NCBI GenBank assembly: GCA_910577045.1
Contig: CAJTLB010000003.1
Location: 186,001 to 250,000 of the forward strand
Source of the DNA: an uncultured Lachnospiraceae bacterium
GTDB taxonomy: Bacteria; Bacillota; Clostridia; Lachnospirales; Lachnospiraceae
Length of the DNA stretch: 64,000 nucleotides
Direction: 5' to 3'
Part shown: positions 35,966 to 44,405 of the stretch, piece after piece
Position numbering within the stretch: the stretch's first letter is position 1
Layout: each line of letters starts with the position of its first letter
Notes under the pieces: model-generated
The model's input: only the letters and a program-made list of their open reading frames with translations
What the model was told of the DNA's origin: nothing
Database searches by the model: none
Position numbers and translations under genes: made by a program

Positions 35966-37111
35966 GTGGGAAGTATACAGGCAAAAACGGAGCGTTCATG
36001 GATTGAACTGAATATAGAAAATCTGAAACATAACGTAAAAATATTAACGGAAGCAATGCCGTCTAAATGTGAATTAATGGCTGTTGTAAAAGCACAGGCA
36101 TATGGGCATGGGGCTTGCAAAATATCCACAATTCTTAATAAAATGGGAATTAAAGCATTTGCGGTTGCTACGATTGAAGAAGGCATACAACTTAGAAAAA
36201 ATGGAATTCGTGGGGAAATCCTTATTCTTGGATATACCAATATAAAACGGGCACCTGATTTAGAAAAATTTGATTTAATACAGACCTTGATAGATCTTGA
36301 ATATGCAAAAGCCTTAAACAGCCAAAATTTTGCCGTAAAGGTACACATTAAAATAGACACAGGTATGCATAGGCTTGGATTTTCCTGCAAAGAGGTCTTG
36401 GCGGTAAAAAAGGTCTTTGAGATGAAAAATCTAAAAATATGTGGTATATATACACATTTGTGCTGTACAGATAGTTTGATGCCAGATGATATTGCATTTA
36501 CCAGAAAACAGATTGATAATTTTTATTGTTTGATAGATGATTTGAAGGATGGCAAAGTAAATATTCCTAAAGTGCATATTCAAAGCAGTTACGGTTTATT
36601 AAACTATCCTGATCTTACTTGTAATTACATAAGAGTAGGAATAGTGTTATATGGAGTTTTAAGCTCTCCGAATGATGACACGAATTTAAAACTTGACCTG
36701 CGTCCTGTACTTTCTTTAAAAAGCCGGGTGGTGTCGATACGGCAGGTCAATAAAGGTGACAGCGTTGGATATGGCAGGGATTTTGTAGCTGAACGTGATA
36801 GTAGAATTGCGATTATACCGATTGGATATGGTGACGGATTTCCAAGAAACCTTTCAAATGGAAACGGCAGGGTATTGGTAAACAGCCATATCGTGCCTAT
36901 TGTCGGGCGCATTTGCATGGATCAGCTTTCTATAGACATAACAGATGTGCAAGGGGTGTCCACAGGTGATATTGCAACTCTTATAGGCTCGGAAGAATAC
37001 GATGATTTATCTGCTTCTGCTGTTGCATACCGTTCTGGCAGTATTAGTAACGAACTACTGTGCAGAATAGGGGCAAGGTTGCCTGTTATCACAAAATTAG
37101 ATGTTATTTAA
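35966..37111 (+). CDS. Alanine/serine racemase (VanT racemase domain without membrane part)
   Basis: 381 residues of the PLP-dependent fold-type III alanine racemase family. The Schiff-base lysine is in AVVKAQAYGHGA near 38, and the second catalytic tyrosine region VGYGRDF lies near 268, followed by IPIGYGDGFPR and GRICMDQLSID. Typical VanT proteins are about 700 residues, with an N-terminal membrane domain that brings in L-serine; here only the soluble racemase half exists. In this operon it most likely supplies D-Ser to the ligase, though D-Ala formation cannot be excluded. GTG start at 35966 with AAGGAGAAGG upstream. Confidence 0.85.
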   Translation: MGSIQAKTERSWIELNIENLKHNVKILTEAMPSKCELMAVVKAQAYGHGACKISTILNKMGIKAFAVATIEEGIQLRKNGIRGEILILGYTNIKRAPDLEKFDLIQTLIDLEYAKALNSQNFAVKVHIKIDTGMHRLGFSCKEVLAVKKVFEMKNLKICGIYTHLCCTDSLMPDDIAFTRKQIDNFYCLIDDLKDGKVNIPKVHIQSSYGLLNYPDLTCNYIRVGIVLYGVLSSPNDDTNLKLDLRPVLSLKSRVVSIRQVNKGDSVGYGRDFVAERDSRIAIIPIGYGDGFPRNLSNGNGRVLVNSHIVPIVGRICMDQLSIDITDVQGVSTGDIATLIGSEEYDDLSASAVAYRSGSISNELLCRIGARLPVITKLDVI

Positions 37112-37146
37112 TTTCAAATGTAGCTTTTTCTGTGCTATATAAGTGA

Positions 37147-37296
37147 AGGTCAAAGAGGAATATTCTATCAATAGAAAGAAATAGTAGCCATGTAAATAAA
37201 GATCTTAATAAAAGAATAGAGTTATTAGTACAAGATATAGAACAAATAGAGTATAAATTATATAATTGTATAGATACAATTAGAAATGGATTTTAA
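37147..37296 (+). pseudogene. Unidentified C-terminal gene fragment
   Basis: An open stretch of 49 codons without start, ending at TAA 37294. It is helical and charged (NKDLNKRIELLVQDIEQIEYK). It might be the tail of a MerR-like or other helical regulator, but no family is recognised. It lies right after the van-like genes and may mark the other edge of the accessory region. Low confidence. Confidence 0.25.
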
Positions 37297-37305
37297 GTTG
37301 ATATA

Positions 37306-37334
37306 TAGACAAGGCAAATATGGTATGTTATAAT
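37306..37334 (+). promoter_or_regulatory. Putative promoter of the DUF5107/TPR gene
   Basis: TAGACA (37306-37311), 17-base spacer, TATAAT (37329-37334). It lies 187 bases before the gene, leaving a long folded leader. Confidence 0.5.
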
Positions 37335-37337
37335 AGT

Positions 37338-37445
37338 AGCGTTAGTGATAAATAGAATGTTATATTAAATGGTAAGCCTCTTTTTAGGGATTCCAATATA
37401 AGGCAGTGTTATGATTCTTGTTAGAGGCATAACGCTTTTTTATTG
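37338..37445 (+). ncRNA. Folded mRNA leader ending in a terminator-like stem
   Basis: AGCGTTA (37338-37344) pairs with TAACGCT (37430-37436), and inside it GCCTCT (37376-37381) pairs with AGAGGC (37422-37427). TTTTTATT follows immediately. The arrangement looks like a closed multi-branch element with its own termination site, starting only a few bases after the predicted transcription start. I do not recognise it as a known riboswitch class. The rest of the leader up to 37520 shows only a small near-palindrome CCTTTCTATAGAAGG and the ribosome binding site. Confidence 0.35.
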
Positions 37446-37520
37446 CTAACAGTTCCTTTCTATAGAAGGTAGGATGGTAAGTTTTTTTGTTGAGTTGATA
37501 CAATAATTGAGGAGGAAACT

Positions 37521-40500
37521 ATGGACAATGTAAAGGCATGGGAAGAAAAGGTAATCATTCCAACTTATGAGGTTGGGGCAGCGGAAAAGAACCCTATTTT
37601 TTTAGAAAAACGCGTATATCAAGGAAGCAGCGGCAAGGTATATCCCTATCCTACTATTGAAAAGATTAGTGATGTAAAAGTGGATAAGGAATATAATGCA
37701 GTATGGTTAGAGAATGAATATTTAAAAGTAATGGTGTTGCCAGAATTAGGCGGCAGGATCCAACGTGCATATGATAAAACAAATGGATATGATTTTGTCT
37801 ATTATAACCGGGTGATAAAGCCAGCATTAGTAGGCTTGACTGGGCCATGGATTTCTGGCGGAATTGAATTTAACTGGCCGCAGCATCATAGGCCAACTAC
37901 ATTTTTACCAGTAGACTATATAATAGAAGAATATCCAGATGGAAGTAAGGCAGTATTATTGCATGATGTCGATCAGATGTATGGGACAAAGGGGTTAATG
38001 AAGATTACGCTGTATCCGGGGAAGGCTTATATTGAGATTACAGGGCAGCTCTATAATAGGACATCTATGCCACAGACATTTTTATGGTGGGCAAACCCGG
38101 CAGTCCCAGTAAATAATAATACACAATCTATTTTCCCGCCAGATGTACATGCCGTAATGGATCATGGGAAAAGGGATGTTTCCCGTTTTCCAATTGCTAC
38201 TGGTATTTATTATAAAAAAGATTATAGTGAAGGCGTAGATATTTCACGTTATAAAAATATTCCTGTGCCAACTTCTTATATGGCTGAGAAATCAAAGTAT
38301 GATTTTGTAGGTGGGTATGACTATGGCAGGGAGGCAGGGATTTTACATGTAGCTGATCACCATATTTCTCCGGGGAAGAAACAGTGGACTTGGGGCTGTG
38401 GTGATTTTGGAAAGGCATGGGATAGGAATTTAACGGATGAAGATGGGCCTTATGTAGAATTAATGACAGGGGTTTATACAGACAACCAGCCTGATTTTAC
38501 ATGGCTAAAGCCTTTTGAAGAAAAGATATTCCAACAATATTTTATGCCTTATAAGGCGGTTGGGCAGGTGAAAAATGCCACTACAAAAGCAGCTATCCAT
38601 TTTTCTTATAAAGAAGAAACAGCTACTATTATTGTGTATGCAACAAGCGTGTATGAAACAGCCAATATTGTACTGACAGCAGCAGGCCAGAAAGTGCTGG
38701 ATAAAATAGTAAAGATATCCCCTGTTGATATTTATAAAGATTCTATTTCTATAAAAGGGATGAAAGAGGAGGATTTCCATCTTGCTGTTTATGCAGATAA
38801 GGAATGTTTGGTAGAGTACCAGCCAGAGGCACCAGAAATTCCTAAAATGCCTAACCCCGCAAAGGCAGCAAAAGAGCCAGAAGAGATTTTAACAAATGAG
38901 GAGTTATATTTTACAGGGCAACATATAGAGCAATACCGACATGCGACATATTTGCCAGATCCTTATTATTTAGAAGGGTTAAAGCGTGATCCGGGGGATG
39001 TCCGCATGAATAATGCCTATGGGCTTCTTTTAATGCGCAGGGGGAGGTTTTCTGACGCAGAAAAGTATTTTAGGAAGGCATTAGAGCGTTTAATTGAAAG
39101 GAACCCAAATCCTTATAATAGTGAGTCTTATTATTTGTTAGGGTTAGTACTTTTCTACCAAGGGAAATTAAAGGAAGCATATAATTCATTTTATAAGGCG
39201 ACTTGGAGTAATGAGCAACAGGAGATGTCCTTTTATTATTTAGCGGCTATTGATGCAAAGGAAGGGAAATATAAAAGTGCTTATGAACATATAGAAAAAG
39301 CATTAGTAAAAAATAGCCATAATATTAAGGCGAGAGGCCTAAAGGCATATTTGCTCCGTAAATTAGGAAAGCTAATACAGGCAGAAAGCTGGGTTGTAGA
39401 AAACCTAACTTTAGATCCATTTGATTTTGTTTCTGGTAATGAACAGATAAAGTTAAGCAATAGCCTAGATAACAAGTTAAAAGAGATGCAAGGTAAGAAG
39501 ATGCGGGATTTCCATGAAAATTATTTAATGGCGGCTAGGGATTATGCAGAATTTGGCGCATATAAGGAAGCAGTAGAGATGCTTTATAAATATATAGAAG
39601 ATAATCCTAAGCATTATCCAATGTTATATTATTATCAGGCATATTATATGGATTGTATGGGACAGGAAAAAGAAGCAAAAGAGCTTTTGGCACAGGCAGA
39701 ACAGGCAGATCCTAGCTATTGTTTCCCAAATAAACTAGAGGATATTATAGTACTTCAATTTGCAGTAGAAAAGGGGTGCCAAGTAAAAGCAACTTATTAT
39801 TTGGGCAATTTATTTTATGATAAGTTACAATGGGAAGAGGCAGTGGCGCTTTGGGAGGAATCGGTAAAAGCAGAACCAAATTTCCCAACTGCATGGAGGA
39901 ATTTAGCTTTAGCATATTATAATAAAAAGAAAGATGCGGAAAAAGCAAAGAAAGCAATGGAAAAAGCCTTTGCACTGGATAATACAGATGTACGTGTTTT
40001 TTTGGAATTGGATCAATTATATAAGAAATTAGGCTGGAGTGCTGGGCAGAGGCTGCAAAATTATAAGGAGCATAAGGAATTTATTGAAGATCGGGATGAT
40101 CTTTATATAGAATATATTACTTTAGTAAATTTATCTGGTAATTATAAAGAAGCTTATCAAAATATTATGGGGCACCAGTTCCATCCATGGGAGGGCGGAG
40201 AAGGTAAAGTTACTACACAATATACACTTGCACTTTTAGGAATGGCAAAAGAAGCTTTATTAAAAGAAGAGTGGATAGAAGCAGAAAAACTTTTAAGGGA
40301 AGCATTAGTTTATCCTGAAAATTTAGGGGAAGGTAAACTGGAAGGGACAAAGGATAACCATATTTATTATTATTTAGGGATAGCACTAGAAGCACAAGGA
40401 AAAAATAAGGAAGCGAAGGCTTGTTTTGAAACAGCAACAATTGGTACAGATGAACCAGCAGGTGTTATGTATTATAATGACCAGCCAGCAGATATGATTT

Positions 40501-40826
40501 TATACCAGGGATTGGCATATAAAAAGCTTGGGAAGGAAAAGGAGGCAAAATCTAGGTTTTACCGTTTAATTGATTATGGGGAAAGACATTTAGACGATCA
40601 GGTAAAAGTCGAGTATTTTGCAGTATCTTTGCCAGATTTCCTAATCTTTAATGAAGATTATACAGCAAAAAACAAAGCACATTGCTATTATGTAATGGCG
40701 TTAGGGTATATAGGGCTGGAAGAAAAAGAGAAGGCAGATAAGTTTTTAAAACAAACTGTTTCTATAGAGCCGTCCCATAGTATGGCACAACTATATGTAA
40801 ATAGCCAAATAATATGGAATAATTAA
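37521..40826 (+). CDS. DUF5107 domain protein with long tetratricopeptide-repeat tail
   Basis: 1101 residues, no signal peptide. Residues about 20-330 form a beta-rich DUF5107 domain resembling aldose-epimerase-like sandwiches (WLENEYLKVMVLPELGGRI, then GGIEFNWPQHH, then LYNRTSMPQTFLWWANPA). From about 430 to the end there are many TPR units (NNAYGLLLMRRGRFSDAEKY, YYLAAIDAKEGKYKSAYEHI and others). Such proteins occur in sugar-utilising bacteria, and the mutarotase-like fold suggests glycan binding or processing, but the function is not established. RBS GAGGAGGAAA. It is a single-gene unit with its own leader and terminator. Confidence 0.75.
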   Translation: MDNVKAWEEKVIIPTYEVGAAEKNPIFLEKRVYQGSSGKVYPYPTIEKISDVKVDKEYNAVWLENEYLKVMVLPELGGRIQRAYDKTNGYDFVYYNRVIKPALVGLTGPWISGGIEFNWPQHHRPTTFLPVDYIIEEYPDGSKAVLLHDVDQMYGTKGLMKITLYPGKAYIEITGQLYNRTSMPQTFLWWANPAVPVNNNTQSIFPPDVHAVMDHGKRDVSRFPIATGIYYKKDYSEGVDISRYKNIPVPTSYMAEKSKYDFVGGYDYGREAGILHVADHHISPGKKQWTWGCGDFGKAWDRNLTDEDGPYVELMTGVYTDNQPDFTWLKPFEEKIFQQYFMPYKAVGQVKNATTKAAIHFSYKEETATIIVYATSVYETANIVLTAAGQKVLDKIVKISPVDIYKDSISIKGMKEEDFHLAVYADKECLVEYQPEAPEIPKMPNPAKAAKEPEEILTNEELYFTGQHIEQYRHATYLPDPYYLEGLKRDPGDVRMNNAYGLLLMRRGRFSDAEKYFRKALERLIERNPNPYNSESYYLLGLVLFYQGKLKEAYNSFYKATWSNEQQEMSFYYLAAIDAKEGKYKSAYEHIEKALVKNSHNIKARGLKAYLLRKLGKLIQAESWVVENLTLDPFDFVSGNEQIKLSNSLDNKLKEMQGKKMRDFHENYLMAARDYAEFGAYKEAVEMLYKYIEDNPKHYPMLYYYQAYYMDCMGQEKEAKELLAQAEQADPSYCFPNKLEDIIVLQFAVEKGCQVKATYYLGNLFYDKLQWEEAVALWEESVKAEPNFPTAWRNLALAYYNKKKDAEKAKKAMEKAFALDNTDVRVFLELDQLYKKLGWSAGQRLQNYKEHKEFIEDRDDLYIEYITLVNLSGNYKEAYQNIMGHQFHPWEGGEGKVTTQYTLALLGMAKEALLKEEWIEAEKLLREALVYPENLGEGKLEGTKDNHIYYYLGIALEAQGKNKEAKACFETATIGTDEPAGVMYYNDQPADMILYQGLAYKKLGKEKEAKSRFYRLIDYGERHLDDQVKVEYFAVSLPDFLIFNEDYTAKNKAHCYYVMALGYIGLEEKEKADKFLKQTVSIEPSHSMAQLYVNSQIIWNN

Positions 40827-40870
40827 ACGATTAGAAAAACCAAGTTATATAAGAATATGGGATATTTTTT

Positions 40871-40898
40871 AGGCGGGAATAAAATCCCGCCTTATTCT
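40871..40898 (+). terminator. Terminator of the DUF5107/TPR gene
   Basis: Perfect 8-base-pair stem AGGCGGGA/TCCCGCCT (40871-40878 with 40885-40892) followed by TATTCT. Confidence 0.8.
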
Positions 40899-40899
40899 A

Positions 40900-40928
40900 T
40901 TGACAAAATACTATATTAGTGCTATAGT
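40900..40928 (+). promoter_or_regulatory. Promoter of the gntR-ABC operon
   Basis: TTGACA (40900-40905), 17-base spacer, TATAGT (40923-40928). The flanking sequence TATTAGTGCTATAGTTAAT may be the autoregulatory operator of the GntR protein, as in ytrA-type operons. Confidence 0.7.
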
Positions 40929-40981
40929 TAATTACATAAGTAATGAACCAATACACAAAGGATATAGAAGGGAGTGAGTAA

Positions 40982-41344
40982 ATGAATGAAATTTTAAACC
41001 AAGAAAAGTCTATATATTTACAAATTAGTGAAATGATAGAGAATGATATTATAAGGGATATTATATTAGAAGAAGAAAAGGTGCCAAGTACAAATGATTT
41101 GGCAAAGCTGTATGCAATTAATCCTGCGACAGCAGCAAAGGGAATCAATATATTAGTAGACAGGGGAATCTTATACAAGAAAAGAGGAATAGGGATGTTT
41201 GTGGCAACAGGGGCAAAAACAATAATTCAAAAAAGGCGGCGTGAGGAATTTAATGAGAAGTTTATTAAAAAACTATTAATTGAAGCAGAGAGTATTGGGA
41301 TTACAAAAGCGGAACTGATTCATATGATTGAGGAAAACCCATAA
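40982..41344 (+). CDS. GntR-family repressor, YtrA subfamily
   Basis: 120 residues. The winged-helix domain is YLQISEMIENDI, then VPSTNDLAKLYAINPATAAKGINILVDRGILYKKRGIGMFV. A short C-terminal tail (about 40 residues) replaces an effector domain, which is the hallmark of the YtrA subgroup. These repress their own operon of ABC transporter genes and respond to cell-envelope stress. RBS AAGGGAGTGAG. It lies 64 bases before the ATPase gene and is certainly cotranscribed. Confidence 0.88.
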   Translation: MNEILNQEKSIYLQISEMIENDIIRDIILEEEKVPSTNDLAKLYAINPATAAKGINILVDRGILYKKRGIGMFVATGAKTIIQKRRREEFNEKFIKKLLIEAESIGITKAELIHMIEENP

Positions 41345-41408
41345 AAGGAAGTAGGGTTTGGAGGAGTTAAGGAACAGGGAAAATAGAAACAGAAATGAGG
41401 AAAAATAG

Positions 41409-42296
41409 ATGAGTGAAGAAAAATTAATTGCTAAAAATCTTGTAAAGACATATGGAAAAAAAGAAGTACTCCATGGAATTGATTTAGAGTTAGAAAAAGG
41501 TAAGATATATGGATTAATTGGAAGAAATGGTGCTGGGAAAACTACTTTACTTTCCATTTTGTCAGCCCAGAACCTTGCTACAAAAGGAAGTATTACTTGT
41601 AATGGGCTGCCGGTCTGGGAAAACCGGAAAGCCCTTGACCATATATGTTTTTCTAGGGAATTAAACCCTGTTACAGGATATGGGCAGAATACTTATAAGG
41701 TAAAAGATTATTTAAAGGCAGCATCTATTTATATGCCAAATTGGGATAAGGAATTAGCAGAACGTCTATTAAAAGAATTTGAATTAGATAAGAAAAAAAG
41801 AATTTCCCGTCTTTCTAAAGGGATGATGTCTATGGTGACAATTATTATTGCATTGGCTAGTAAAGCGGATTATACTTTTTTGGATGAGCCGGTTGCAGGG
41901 CTTGATGTAGTAATGAGGGAATATTTTTACCAAGTACTTTTAGATGAATTTACAAATAGCGGGCGGACATTTGTAATTTCTACCCATATTATTGAAGAGG
42001 CTTCTGATATATTTGAAGAAGTAGTAATGTTGGATAAAGGGAAGATTATTTTAAAGGAAAATACACAGGAGCTTTTAGAGAGAAGTTATCATATTAGTGG
42101 AAAGATAGAAGCAGTAGATGAATTTACAAAGGGGCTTAAAACATTCCATGAAGAAAAAATGGGTAGGAGCAAAGGCGTTATGGTACTTGTAGAGCCTGGT
42201 AAAGAGCTAATAGGAAGTGCAGATGTGACAGTCCAGCCAATAAATTTACAGCAAATCTTTGTGGCAATGTGTGGCAGGGAGGCGGTGCAGTCATGA
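41409..42296 (+). CDS. ABC transporter ATPase (YtrB/BcrA-like)
   Basis: 295 residues. Walker A GRNGAGKTT near 38, the Q-loop region replaced by LNPVTGYGQ, signature-like RLSKGMMSMVT near 140, Walker B YTFLDEPVAGLD near 156 and the switch histidine in STHIIEE. The divergent signature (SKGM rather than SGGQ) is common in YtrB/BcrA-like exporters. It pairs with the two membrane proteins that follow. The stop overlaps the next start by 4 bases. Confidence 0.88.
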   Translation: MSEEKLIAKNLVKTYGKKEVLHGIDLELEKGKIYGLIGRNGAGKTTLLSILSAQNLATKGSITCNGLPVWENRKALDHICFSRELNPVTGYGQNTYKVKDYLKAASIYMPNWDKELAERLLKEFELDKKKRISRLSKGMMSMVTIIIALASKADYTFLDEPVAGLDVVMREYFYQVLLDEFTNSGRTFVISTHIIEEASDIFEEVVMLDKGKIILKENTQELLERSYHISGKIEAVDEFTKGLKTFHEEKMGRSKGVMVLVEPGKELIGSADVTVQPINLQQIFVAMCGREAVQS

Positions 42297-42943
42297 AAGG
42301 ATTAGGAAGAAGTATCCGGTACTGGTTTTTTTATATGGAACAGACATTTCTTGTGTTGTTAGCGGTAGGGGCCATAGTATCAACCTTCCAAGTATATATG
42401 TTGGGAGAAGAAACAGCAAATAAGGTTGTTTCAGCCTATATTCCTATGATGGGATGCATTTCTATTATAGCTATTTTAATGAGTGCCGCTACGTATTTTA
42501 TTCCGCAGTCCCTTTCTAGCGGAGGGACAAGAAAAGAAATTTTTGCAGGAATGGAGTTAGTAGTACACGGAATATTATTTCAAATGCTATTAATCGCTAT
42601 TGTTTTGCAAAGGATCTTTTATCCAAATAATTCTAGTATAAACCTTATTAGTATATGTACAATACAATATCTTTTTTGTTGCGGAATAGGGAATCTTCTT
42701 TGTGCAGCTAGTTTAAAATTTGGGGCAAAAAGTGGGATGGTAATTTATATTATCGTGGTAGTTGTAATAGCAGTAGGGATGACAATGGTAAGTATTTCTA
42801 CTGTTCCAGGCAAAAAGGCTTTTATAACAATAGAAGAATCTTATCAAGGAATAGAATATATTATTTTATTAGGCAGTATTTTATTAGATATTATTATGAT
42901 GGCAGGATGTTACCTTTCTATACGTAAATATGAAGTTCGTTAA
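42293..42943 (+). CDS. ABC transporter membrane subunit
   Basis: 216 residues, six hydrophobic segments (for example FLVLLAVGAIVSTFQVYML and IIAILMSAATYFI), with the short loop SSGGTRKEIFAG often seen in such permeases (SLGVTRK-type). Start at 42293 with GGGAGG upstream, coupled to the ATPase. Its pairing with the next gene suggests a heterodimeric channel. Substrate unknown; envelope-active compounds are likely given the YtrA-type regulator. Confidence 0.75.
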   Translation: MKGLGRSIRYWFFYMEQTFLVLLAVGAIVSTFQVYMLGEETANKVVSAYIPMMGCISIIAILMSAATYFIPQSLSSGGTRKEIFAGMELVVHGILFQMLLIAIVLQRIFYPNNSSINLISICTIQYLFCCGIGNLLCAASLKFGAKSGMVIYIIVVVVIAVGMTMVSISTVPGKKAFITIEESYQGIEYIILLGSILLDIIMMAGCYLSIRKYEVR

Positions 42944-42978
42944 TAGGATAAAATAATTGAGGAAGAAGGCTGTGGTGA

Positions 42979-43695
42979 ATGATAGGGAAAGTATGGAAAA
43001 TGGGCCTTTCGGGGTTATTATGGACATTGGCAATTATAGTAGGGATGTGGCTTTTTGGAATGGGGATGGTGGCAGTCCTTATCCTTGTTTTAAAGCAAGA
43101 TAGTTATATGATAATTGGTTCTTGTATAGCAATATTAGTATGGTTTATGGTTTCTATTTTGGCAGATTCCCTTACTTTGGAAAAACAATTTAGCCTTGCA
43201 GTTGGTATGGGAAGGACTAGGAAAGAATTTTTAGTAGTACGTTATATTGTGCAAGTAATCAATACAGTTATTGGGATTCTTGTGTTAATAGCAGTTTATA
43301 GGGTGGAAGTGATATTGGGGAAGGTATGTTATCGAAATTTAGTTTGTGAATCTGATCCGGTAGGTGCATTAATAAATATTTATATGATTTTACCAATAAT
43401 ATTTTTACTACCAATCATTAGCTTTTTTATAGGGATGCTTTTAATCAGATTCCAGAAAAAGGCATATTGGGCAATTTGGTTTATTTGTGTAATAGGAGCC
43501 CCGTTTTCAAAGATAATTATAGAAAATTTAGTAAAATATCCAGATAGCTTGCTGTCTCGTATAGTGAAGGGAATAGGAATAATAATACAAAAGATAGGGG
43601 AAATAGGGCAGATGGGTATATTGTGCATAATAGGATTACTTTTGGTATTAGTTACTTATTTGGTATTAAAAAAACAAGAAGTTACACAATTTTAA
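42979..43695 (+). CDS. ABC transporter membrane subunit
   Basis: 238 residues, about six membrane spans, and the same AVGMGRTRKEF cytoplasmic motif as its neighbour, indicating paralogous permeases from duplication. It starts 35 bases after the preceding gene. Last gene of the gntR operon; a bidirectional terminator follows. Confidence 0.75.
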   Translation: MIGKVWKMGLSGLLWTLAIIVGMWLFGMGMVAVLILVLKQDSYMIIGSCIAILVWFMVSILADSLTLEKQFSLAVGMGRTRKEFLVVRYIVQVINTVIGILVLIAVYRVEVILGKVCYRNLVCESDPVGALINIYMILPIIFLLPIISFFIGMLLIRFQKKAYWAIWFICVIGAPFSKIIIENLVKYPDSLLSRIVKGIGIIIQKIGEIGQMGILCIIGLLLVLVTYLVLKKQEVTQF

Positions 43696-43725
43696 CTTAA
43701 TTAATAAGGATTTAAAGCACAAAGT

Positions 43726-43758
43726 AAAAAGGCTTTTGGATATTTCAAAAGCCTTTTT
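43726..43758. terminator. Bidirectional terminator
   Basis: Perfect 13-base-pair stem AAAAAGGCTTTTG/CAAAAGCCTTTTT (43726-43738 with 43746-43758) with T-runs on both strands, serving the ABC operon on the left and the HPr-like gene on the right. Confidence 0.9.
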
Positions 43759-43765
43759 ATATGTT

Positions 43766-44020
43766 TTATTTTCCATTCCCCAAAAGCTCTAATATTGCGT
43801 CACATGCTAATTCTTCATCATTGCCAGAAAATACAAGTTCAACTTCTTCGTCTTTACTTAGCTCTGTGCCAAAAATATTTACAATACTTTTTAGGTTCAC
43901 TGTTTGATCTCTAGCATACATGGTAATAGTAGAATGGAACGAGGAGCATTTTTTTGCTATTTCTACTACAAAATCAGGATTTAAAATATCCTGACGGATA
44001 ATAACTTTTTTAGAAATCAT
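43766..44020 (-). CDS. HPr-fold protein lacking the active-site histidine
   Basis: 84 residues with the HPr length and pattern: beta strand KKVIIRQ, helix VVEIAKKCSSF, STITMYARDQTVNLKSIVNIF around the regulatory serine site (KSI), and a final helix AILELLGNGK. The usual GLHARPA segment reads DILNPDF, so the phospho-accepting histidine and its arginine are absent. It therefore cannot carry phosphate in the PTS, but might be a Crh-like regulator or have an unrelated role. RBS GAAAGGCGG on the minus strand. An extended -10 (TGCTATACT, minus strand 44081-44073) lies upstream. Confidence 0.7.
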   Translation of the reverse strand: MISKKVIIRQDILNPDFVVEIAKKCSSFHSTITMYARDQTVNLKSIVNIFGTELSKDEEVELVFSGNDEELACDAILELLGNGK

Positions 44021-44089
44021 GTCTATACCGCCTTTCTATGGAAAATAAATTTCCGTAATATTCTATATCACAAGTATAGCATATTTTAG

Positions 44090-44118
44090 TTGCAAAATCC
44101 ATGTATTTCCATTATAAT
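44090..44118 (+). promoter_or_regulatory. Promoter of the cobalamin-riboswitch operon
   Basis: TTGCAA (44090-44095), 17-base spacer, TATAAT (44113-44118), ending 21 bases before the riboswitch. It is back-to-back with the HPr-like gene promoter. Confidence 0.65.
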
Positions 44119-44139
44119 TAATAAAAGTTGAATACATAT

Positions 44140-44386
44140 AAGGTGCCAGAGAAGCATATGCTTTGGTCTGGTGAAAAGGGAAACAGGTGTAAGTCCTGTA
44201 CGAACTCGTCACTGTAAACAGGGAGTCCTCTGCAAAAGAGTGTCACTGGTGAAAACCGGGAAGGCAGCAGAAGGATAATGATCTGTAAGCCAGGAGACCT
44301 GCCTTATATGAAGTGATGGCAACCACGAGTAATTGGTTTGGCAGGACAGAGGAGGCGTAAGCCTGCTCTTAATCTTCATGCCAAAA
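44140..44386 (+). promoter_or_regulatory. Cobalamin (B12) riboswitch with expression platform
   Basis: The aptamer spans about 44140-44306. It shows GGTGCC, the GGGAAACAGGTG block, TCCTGTACGAACTCGTCACTG, GGGAAGGC and the B12 box AAGCCAGGAGACCTGCC. Downstream, TTTGGCA (44337-44343) pairs with TGCCAAA (44379-44385) next to the cbiQ ribosome binding site, and ACCAC (44322-44326) can pair with GTGGT (44387-44391), suggesting translational control. Cobalamin binding should shut off cobalt and corrinoid uptake. Confidence 0.92.
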
Positions 44387-44405
44387 GTGGTGTGGAGGTT
44401 TTTTT

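Noticed and set aside
34049..37111. Hidden vanXY or vanY gene
   Set aside because: No SxHxxGxAxD-type metallopeptidase motif was seen in the frames examined on either strand between vanS and the end of the racemase.
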